From positions 20,230,001-20,294,000 of the forward strand of contig NC_058047.1 of the NCBI RefSeq assembly GCF_020085105.1: a DNA stretch of 64,000 nt. The letters run 5' to 3'. Positions 56,730 to 64,000 of this stretch are shown piece by piece (the first letter of the stretch is position 1; each line of letters starts with the position of its first letter). The DNA is from Siniperca chuatsi. Taxonomy: Eukaryota; Chordata; Actinopteri; Centrarchiformes; Sinipercidae. The notes beneath the pieces were generated by a model. That model was not told the DNA's origin. It ran no database searches and saw only the letters and a program-made list of their open reading frames with translations. A program made the position numbers and the translations under genes.

Positions 56730-59700
56730 GTAAGTGCAATAGGTGGAATGTTCACATGGCCGGTAAATCACAGGACCTGTAGAGAGCAGCCCAGAGAGCT
56801 GAACATTGTCTTCTAGGTTTGGTAGCCAGATTGTCATACCTCTGATTTCATCTTTGGTTTCAGCAAACACTCTCAAAAGGCAGACTCACCCTCTCCAGCA
56901 TGTGCCTGTGTCTGTTTGTGTGTGTGTGTCTGTCTGAGTGCAATATAAGCCACCATCTCCAGACAACTTTGTAAACTTAAGTAAGTACAATGTAAGTGTC
57001 TTTGCATTGATTGTGGCCCTTCCTTGGCGCTGGGGACAAAGACAGTCTAACACTGTAGTACAATGGAGCCATGAGCGGGGAGAGTCAGCTTGCAAACATC
57101 AACATGGACTCCATCCTTTGATGTCAATGGCAGTTTGGGGCATTTATGTAAAGCTGTACGACATCAGTCTGGTGAAAGATGGGGGCACTGTAGTGCTCTT
57201 CTCTCCCCCAGCCACTCTCTACTGTACCCTGAGTGACCGGGGGTTTGTCTGCCCACTCTGGGCTCATGGAAGGGGGTATTGTGGGGTGGGAAAAGATCAT
57301 GGAGGTCAACGTGTGAGCGGGAGTGTCTAAATGTTGAGGGAAGGGAGGGGGAGGAGGTGGTGGGGTTGAGGGTTGTACACTCTGACCCAGCAGCAACGAT
57401 TAAGATTGGGAGGGTCAGGTGTTTGCATAGTTCTCTGTGCAAAAGCCACCAACCGGAGCCATTTATATTCCTCGCGGCTGGTTACATCATCATTAGATTA
57501 GCAGGACATTGTGGTGGGTGATGGGAAATATGGTCTTTGCACCACAGCTCTTGTTTTCTACTTCTGCAGTGCACTACATTGTGGCAGTAGGAGTACAGGA
57601 GGGTGAAAAGTGACGGGATGAGGAGGGAGTGAATTTAAAATGTCTAATGAGTTTTGGTTTGGAGTGTTGTGTAACCGAGTCATGTCGAGCTTTAACATGG
57701 ATGGATGGATGATGGATGTTTCGGAGAGTGGAGGTGTGGTGGGGCAGTCGTTTGGCAGTCTGGCACTACAGCTCGTCAAAATTCTGAGAGCCTCTTTTCC
57801 CTTGATTTTGTTCTTCCATCCTCCCCTTCCTCCTCCCCACTGGCCTGCCCTCTCTCTACCTTTTTTCTTGTTTTGAAACTGATTGTCTTCTACCATCACA
57901 AAGACACTTGGTTCTGATTGATTAACAGGTAACAGAAGAGGGAGAGCACAGTGTGACTGGGGGTGTCTATGTCAGTCCCATTGGCAATCACCACAGTGAA
58001 ATGACGCACACATATGCTGTTTGACAGTAAATGCTGACAACATTTCGGGTTAGATTATCAGTTGCCAAATGGTACTGCGGTTGGTTGGTCGGTCAGTCAG
58101 TAAGAAATGGTTTCAAATTTTCGCATGACAAATATTGCAACCCATAGTAAAGGAACATAAAAAAGAAACACTGTCTTTCACATAGGTACAAATGAACACA
58201 CATACACAGATTGAAGAAAAGCATGTAGACAGACATACAGGTATATTCAAGGCCGCTCGGGCCTGTGTGTGTCCCTCTGATTAACTCCAAGTAAACAGCC
58301 TGTCTTTGGAAAAGCAAGACACACATTTCAGGACCCGAGTGAGGACCACAAGCTGAGGAATGAAGATTGAATGCTATTGATTAGGAGGAGAGGAGTTTGA
58401 CCTCCCCCAGCACACACTGCCCCCTACTGTCTGGATTTATATACATCAAAGAAACATGGGGAAAGGGGAAGGATTGCAACAACACATGCACACAACCAGT
58501 GAATCCAACAGTGACGGAAATTCTAAAAACAAGGACCCCTCCAATGCCTAAAACCCAAATCCTCCCACCCCCTTTTTTTTTGATAACCAAAATATCCCCC
58601 ACCCCTTCTCCACCCACTCCCAAGTCTTTCCATCCTCTTCCTCTCCCACAAAATCACAGGTCATTCCTGTTGGTTTCTATACAGTTATACAATATCCATG
58701 CACAAAAGAAAAAAGTGCACCTTCTTTTCAATAGGAGGTGCTGGTCTTTAATATTCTAAGAACATCAGGAGCACTTGAACACACCCAGGAACCTTCAAAA
58801 GTAACTGTGAAATTGTTTGTTTTTTTCAGAGAAAAGACAACTTAAAGGCAGAAGAAAGCTAACAATGAGTAAAAGGTTATTCCTCCTTTGGTTTAACATC
58901 AAATTGTAGGTTTAGAATTTAGCCCAAATCATTTTCATCATTTCTTTTTTTTGTTTGTTTTCCTTTAAATGTACTCACCTTGGAGAGAACTTTGAACTAA
59001 ACATCTAAAGGGAATAGCTCTTACCCTTCTCTCTATTCTAGCCTTCTCTTCTGTCTCTTCTTTTCTCATGTAACCCTCCACAGAAACATTCACAATGTCT
59101 TTTCCTTTATGAAAACAGTAAGTACATGCCGTAGCAAAAACAAACAAGAGAACGTACGAGAAAAATGAGCAAACAATTAAAAGGAATTTAACAGTATAAA
59201 GCTTCAAGTCACAAGTTCCAAAACTAACTATCATAGTATCATAGTTTCATAATCATTGTTATCATTAGCAGTATTATTTTCAGTCTAAATTACATAAAGT
59301 TTACATGAAAGGTTTTTGAGGTATTTCAGAATTAATTGTCAACACACGCCTACCGAGTCTTAGCACTAGCCAGGGGGAGAGGTCGACTGGACAGACAAGG
59401 TGGTGGGAGGAGAGAATTTGTGTCTATAAACTGTCAGTGAGTCTTCTACACTTTTCTAGTGCAGCCTCTGTGCTTGCACGCAGTGGAGAGAAAGAGAGAG
59501 AGACATTAGTGGTAAAGTTTTACAACTACAGCCCTCTGAGTGCTTAAAGCCTTGGCCTTTTTACCCTCCTCTTTCTCTGTTACACAAAAATATCTCTGAT
59601 GTGAGAGAGGTAAAGTGGCTGAGAGTCTTAAGCACACCGGGCGGAGAAAAAAATAAAAATACAAAGGCTGTGAGCTACTCGAAGATCAACGATACAGTAA

Positions 59701-59969
59701 CAAAGAGTGACAGATTAAGGAGTAACATATAATTTTGTTTCAAATAAATAGTGTATAGAAAATGTTTTATAGACTTTCTACATGATAAAGTGCTTGTATT
59801 CTAGTGTATCAAGATGGAAAGTCAATATGGGAGAAAATGCTGACACAGCCCCCACTTTGTGTCCCTCTCTTTGGCCCCCCTTTCTGTCCATCCAATTATG
59901 GCTGCATTGTCTGAATGTGAGTGCATGTTTGTAAATGGCAGTGCAGCTATATGCATGCACACGCATGGC

Positions 59970-60004
59970 TGTGTGTGTGTTAGTGTGTGTGTGTGTGTGT
60001 GTGT
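59970..60004. repeat. Interrupted (GT)n microsatellite
   Basis: GT units with one TA interruption near 59,981. Confidence 0.9.
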
Positions 60005-62039
60005 ATCCAGTGCAGTCCCACCCGTGGTTGAAGGGAAAAGGCACTCAACTCTGTCTGCAAGGCAGCCACCTCCTTCTATGTGGCACGATGCAGTCTGACT
60101 GCGCTGTTAGTACGAACGTGTGTGTGTGTAATATCGTCATTGTGTCTGTCTGTGTAATGGTTTTGGGCAAGGGGGAGGGGGGGGGCTTTTTTTATTTTTT
60201 GGTTTGTGTGTCCCCCTAGGCAGTTTGGGACCGGTAGGCTGCAGTATCTTTGGTATTAGTGGCGGTTTCACAAACCACTCAGCTTAGTGAGGTAGCCACA
60301 TTGGTTCTCACTACAAACAAATGTCATTTTGTCAGCCTAATACCTAGAGCTGAATCTAGCTATTTACCTATGCTCACTGAACTGTATACCACAAATCGAT
60401 TTTAGCTCATCATCCTTTGGCGACGTTAACTCACTGCTTACAGCAATGTGAAGTTTGTCAGTACCTCTCAATCAACTCCTCTACAATGACCATCTCTTAT
60501 CTAATCTGCACCGCTAATCTGACTACATTGTTGGAAATGCTACAGTTGCATCTTAAGACCATACAGATAACTACTGAGTCCCAAGCTTTACCCCCACCCA
60601 CCCTCCAATAAAACACACTGAATCAGCCAGGACATTTGGAGGTCATGTTTTGTCCCCCTCCATTTTGCCCCATTCTTGGGGCTCAGCCTAAAGGGGGCTG
60701 AGAGTACCACAGTTCTGACATGAAATGCCTAAAGAGAGAGAACGTCCATCATTTATTCTTCTCTTCAGCAGCTCCCTGTTTTTCTTTTTTCTCTCTTTCT
60801 CATGGTAAATGTCTCGTCCGAGTCTATATTCACATAGAATGCAAAGAAAAAATATGTCCTTCATTGGCCTCGGTCCTTGCATCCCTCTTTTTTTTCCTTT
60901 TAAAAAGTCCTTCCTTTTTTGTTTTTGATTCATCAACAAGGTGCCTTACTTATGCACAACAGAGCACAATAGTAACAAGAAATAGAAACTTTGTGTCTAT
61001 GGTACTAATTAAATACCCGCATCAATATAGAGAGGAAGAGAGAAAGAGAGGGGGCAATGGGGTTAGAGGGACAGAGGAGGTAGAGAACCAAAGATAGAAT
61101 GAGAGATTTTTCTTCTACTTCAAAATGTGTCCAGTTATGTGTTGGAGACATTTTCTTTTGTATTTGTAACACATACTACATGTGTGGTATCTTTGTCATT
61201 TGAGGTTTGGTTATTGTATGCCTTAAAATCTGATTCTTTTTTTCATTTTTTTACTAAAAAAGTATATTTTAATTCAGTTAAAAGCTGATTGTTGGTTGCT
61301 ATGGCACACACCGCCCGTCATCAGTGGGGCACACTGTAGTTGTGTGTGAACCCTAGTACCATATTCTTTGATTCGCATTAAGGCAGTAAGCATTGGCACT
61401 AATTATTGTAGCATTTTGACAGCTGAGTGTGGTGGTTAGCTTTGGGTTAGCTACTGATAACCTTTGTGTGGGAATAACCAGGAGATTTGGTTTGAATCAC
61501 ATCTGTTGAGAGCCTTTTTTGCAAACAGATGGGATGAGAGGATGGAAGAATGATTTGACAAAATATGAAGCCTCCCAAAATAATGTCAATTAACCCTCCA
61601 CTGCTCCTCAAATGTGTCAGTCTCAGTAAGCCTTTCTGTCACTTTTAATTTTGTTGTACTTTTCTATCCCCTCTTTGTGTAATTTCTGTACTTGTATTTT
61701 GTGGATTCTTTAAAATTTGGATTGGCTAAATAAATCCCTGCCTTTGCTAAATCCCTGCATTTTCAGCATTCAGTTTAACCATCCCCCTCCTCCGGCTTCA
61801 CCAGTGCTGGTTGGATGAGGAACAACAATGGGATAATGGTTAGCTATTGATCTGCCTTCAAAGAGCTGTGAGGGCCTGAATGTGTTGTGCCATGACTTCT
61901 CCTCAGCATCTAGTGGCTCTTCCCTCCCTCTCCTCCACTCTGAGCCCCGTTGCTCTGCTGCTGGATACAGGTCTCTGCGATCGACAGCAGGGGGCACTCT
62001 TACTCTGCCAGCACAGGCAGGACCGGGAAGGGAGAGGTG

Positions 62040-62040
<1 letters not shown>

Positions 62041-62075
<35 letters not shown>

Positions 62076-62078
62076 TGT
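62041..62078. repeat. (GCT)n triplet repeat
   Basis: Ten perfect GCT units, then imperfect ones. In the presumed 3' UTR of onecut3 it would be transcribed as (AGC)n/CAG. It makes spurious poly-Cys, poly-Ala or poly-Ser frames. Confidence 0.92.
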
Positions 62079-63195
62079 TATGAGGCCTTTGTGTCCCCAT
62101 CTCCAGTGGGTTCCATGTGCTCCTCTTACATTCTGCTTTTCATATGCAGCTGTAATGTAGTTGGCTGGATGCCCGAGCGTGTTGTTGTCGCTTGGTTCTC
62201 AGTTATTGATCAGAGGAAAAGCTCCCAGCAGAACAAAGAGCATTTCCAGACATCTCACCCGCCTCTCCTGTTGGTCAGAGAAACACAGACTCTAGGCTCA
62301 GGCTAAGAGTAACAATGACATGTCTCCCTACAGGCCTCCAACATCTGTGCAAAAAATATAGACCTGGGCCTGGAAGACCTGAGTATCTACTGCCGAGCGT
62401 CTTGAGTTTCACCTTCAGGAGGGGTCAAGGCCCCGCTCTCTCTGTCTGCATCGATTCATTTTTCAATTCATTAGTTTGCTGTATGATCAGGCTGAGCTGC
62501 TCTCTGAAATGGCTGGCCATCAGGGAATACCTTTGGCCGAGGAATGAAGGAGACTACAGGAGGAGGGGGAGGTAGAGGCGGAGAATCGGAAAGCCTTGTT
62601 GTTTCTTTCATAGGCTGCGTTGTTTTCTTTATGACGGCCTTGTGTGTGCAGGATGGGGCTTGGATAATAAGGCTATGTGCTGTTCTGTTGTCAGATTTAT
62701 TGCCGTTCTTTCGCCCTTGTTGCTTCCATGTGCCGGCGTAGAGGGGATGAGAGAGAGACTAAAGAGGCAGACACAAAGGAGGTGAGTTGGGAGGAAAAGC
62801 AGAATCAGTGGCTACTTGGGTGGTGAAGGAGGCTGGCATATGTCTGGTACCATCCAACAAAAACATGAAATCTTTGGTGTCTCTTTACTTTGTCAGATGC
62901 CATAAAAATGATTTCCTTTCAAAAAAGACAAAATCAATGATTGTCCTTATGTGAGTAATGCAGAGTGGACCTGACTTCACAATTCACCTTTAGATTATGC
63001 TTGTTTCAGGTGAGACCTTGAAATTCTGACTGACAAAAAAGATGATTGCATGGCACAAAGGATTTTTCGGGCAGAGGACAAATTCAGACGGTCCAGGCCA
63101 GATAGGGTTGTTATAGACAGGTTTCACAGCCAATTTTCCATGTTGCCTGTTGTTCCAACCTGGTTCCTTGGCCCTCTGAAGGTCCTCTCCTCCTC

Positions 63196-63488
63196 TCAGG
63201 CCTTGGAGAATGTGGTGGTGGATGTGCCCGGCTGCCCGGGGCTGGCACCGTGGTCATCGTGCCAGCGGTCCACGCAGCGCCGGCGCGCATTCATAAAGAA
63301 GTTGCTGACGGTGCTGAGCTCCAGGCCAAGCTGCTGGGAGATGGTGATCTGCATTTCCTTGGATGGACGCTTGTTCTCCTTGAAGATGGCGATGAGTGTG
63401 CGGCGCTGCAGGTCAGTGAAGACCAGACGCTGTTTCTTGGGCGCCGTGTTGCGGTCCTTGTGTTGCTCCTGTTCTTTGCGCTTGCAGG
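63196..63488 (-). CDS. onecut3: ONECUT3 last coding exon (homeodomain), partial gene
   Basis: Exon from an acceptor (ATCCACACCAAG, after a pyrimidine-rich tract) to the stop, 97 codons plus two bases completing a split codon. It begins CKRKEQE, where ONECUT genes splice between the Cut domain and the homeodomain. The homeodomain runs KKQRLVFTDLQRRTLIAIF through VSNFFMNARRR; Phe at homeodomain position 48 and Met at 50 are diagnostic of ONECUT proteins. RRRCVDRW and the end TTTFSKA fit ONECUT3, not ONECUT1/2, which have RRRSL. ONECUT factors bind DNA with Cut domain plus homeodomain and act in neural, retinal and endodermal differentiation. The exon with the Cut domain lies past the right edge. 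Confidence 0.92.
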
Positions 63489-64000
63489 CTTGGTGTGGAT
63501 GGCAGCGGTGGGAGGGATGGGGATGAGAGTGGGAGGCAAAGAGGGGAAAGGAAACACAAAGCAAGGTAAATATACAAAAGTGATCATTTTCATGATTAGA
63601 TAACAAAGACACAAGGTGGAGGGAAGTAAAGTAACTAAATGTATTATTAGCCAATACTTAAACACATAAAAACTAGTTTATACACCAGCAGAGATTCTAT
63701 AGCTCCATCTCTATAGCCATATTAAAGTTGATTTAAAGCTAATCCATGCCTCCTGCCCAGTGGGAATATTCCTTCCATCCTGCAGAGTGCAGACAGGGAG
63801 CCAGCCTGCGGTGAGAGAAAGATGGGGGCTGTTGCCTGCTAGCTTGAGACACTGCTGTTTGATTCAATATTAATGCAGTTTGAGTCACAATGGGGACTGA
63901 GTGACTGTTGCACAAAAGTAAGCATTTTGTGTGTGAGTGTGTGTGGAAATGAGAGATAGAGGAGGGGCAGACGCAGGGAAAGAAAAGGTTGCAGAGAAAA
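63489..64000 (-). other. onecut3: onecut3 intron (3' part)
   Basis: Non-coding sequence upstream of the homeodomain exon on the - strand. No exon or repeat recognised up to the window edge. Confidence 0.7.

Larger units (their letters stand above)
56400..63195 (-). other. onecut3: Probable long 3' UTR of onecut3 / intergenic
   Basis: There is no coding exon between the atp8b3 stop and the onecut3 stop. ONECUT genes are known for very long 3' UTRs, and the first strong - strand AATAAA cluster I see near the atp8b3 end is at 56,403-56,420, so the UTR could be up to 6.8 kb. Low-complexity tracts include (GT)n at 56,659-56,728, TG runs at 59,970-60,004, CT-rich runs and (CTG)n near 62,041. Length is inference. 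Confidence 0.35.

Noticed and set aside
56521..56876. Open frames of poly-Val/Cys or poly-Thr/His
   Set aside because: They are translations of the (GT)n microsatellite.
61880..62306. Frames with poly-Leu, poly-Ala or poly-Cys
   Set aside because: Produced by the GCT triplet repeat in non-coding sequence.
63050..63603. Plus-strand frames across the onecut3 exon
   Set aside because: Shadow of the homeodomain exon on the - strand.

Overview
The window looks like nuclear DNA from a ray-finned (teleost) fish. It is AT-rich, with intron-split genes using GT-AG borders, and its mobile elements are of fish type: DIRS-like, I-clade and L2-like LINEs, Tc1, and V-SINE-like and other tRNA-derived SINEs. 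No prokaryotic feature is present.

Layout, left to right. (1) 1-9.2 kb is gene-free and rich in mobile DNA. A decayed I-clade LINE reading frame (3.74-3.99 and 7.63-8.08 kb) is split by a 3.65-kb DIRS-like retrotransposon that keeps its inverted terminal repeats and internal complementary region but has broken genes. (2) 9.2-13.9 kb holds lingo3, a LRR-Ig transmembrane protein with one coding exon, on the + strand with a long 3' UTR. (3) 14-19 kb holds two Tc1 relics, each carrying a younger insertion, and a direct repeat pair 2 kb apart. (4) 21.2-21.9 kb and 29.6-30.7 kb (exon 1 near 31.7 kb) hold two NFIL3/E4BP4-like bZIP genes on the - strand, each with its coding region in one exon and a splice acceptor just before the ATG. 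(5) 32-40 kb is gene-poor with LINE relics. (6) 40.3-56.0 kb holds a complete P4-ATPase (lipid flippase) of the ATP8B class, + strand. I assembled 27 coding exons that join in frame into 1,160 codons; the company of lingo3 and onecut3 makes atp8b3 the likely name. (7) 56.4-63.2 kb is probably the long 3' UTR of onecut3 on the - strand. Its last coding exon (homeodomain, 63,196-63,488) is present; the Cut-domain exon lies beyond the right edge.

ONECUT3 and ATP8B3 are neighbours on human 19p13.3, where LINGO3 also lies, so this is a conserved vertebrate block. The two NFIL3-like genes inside it have no human counterpart there. The genes are not an operon and share no obvious pathway: neural cell-surface protein, bZIP repressors, membrane flippase, neural/endodermal transcription factor.

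I found no clearly new biological system. The most interesting items are the nested DIRS-in-LINE structure with its ITR/ICR geometry, the altered PISL motif of the flippase (Pro-Ile-Ala-Leu), the tandem NFIL3-like genes, the foldback element and direct repeats around atp8b3 exons 1-4, and repeats placed very close to splice acceptors.
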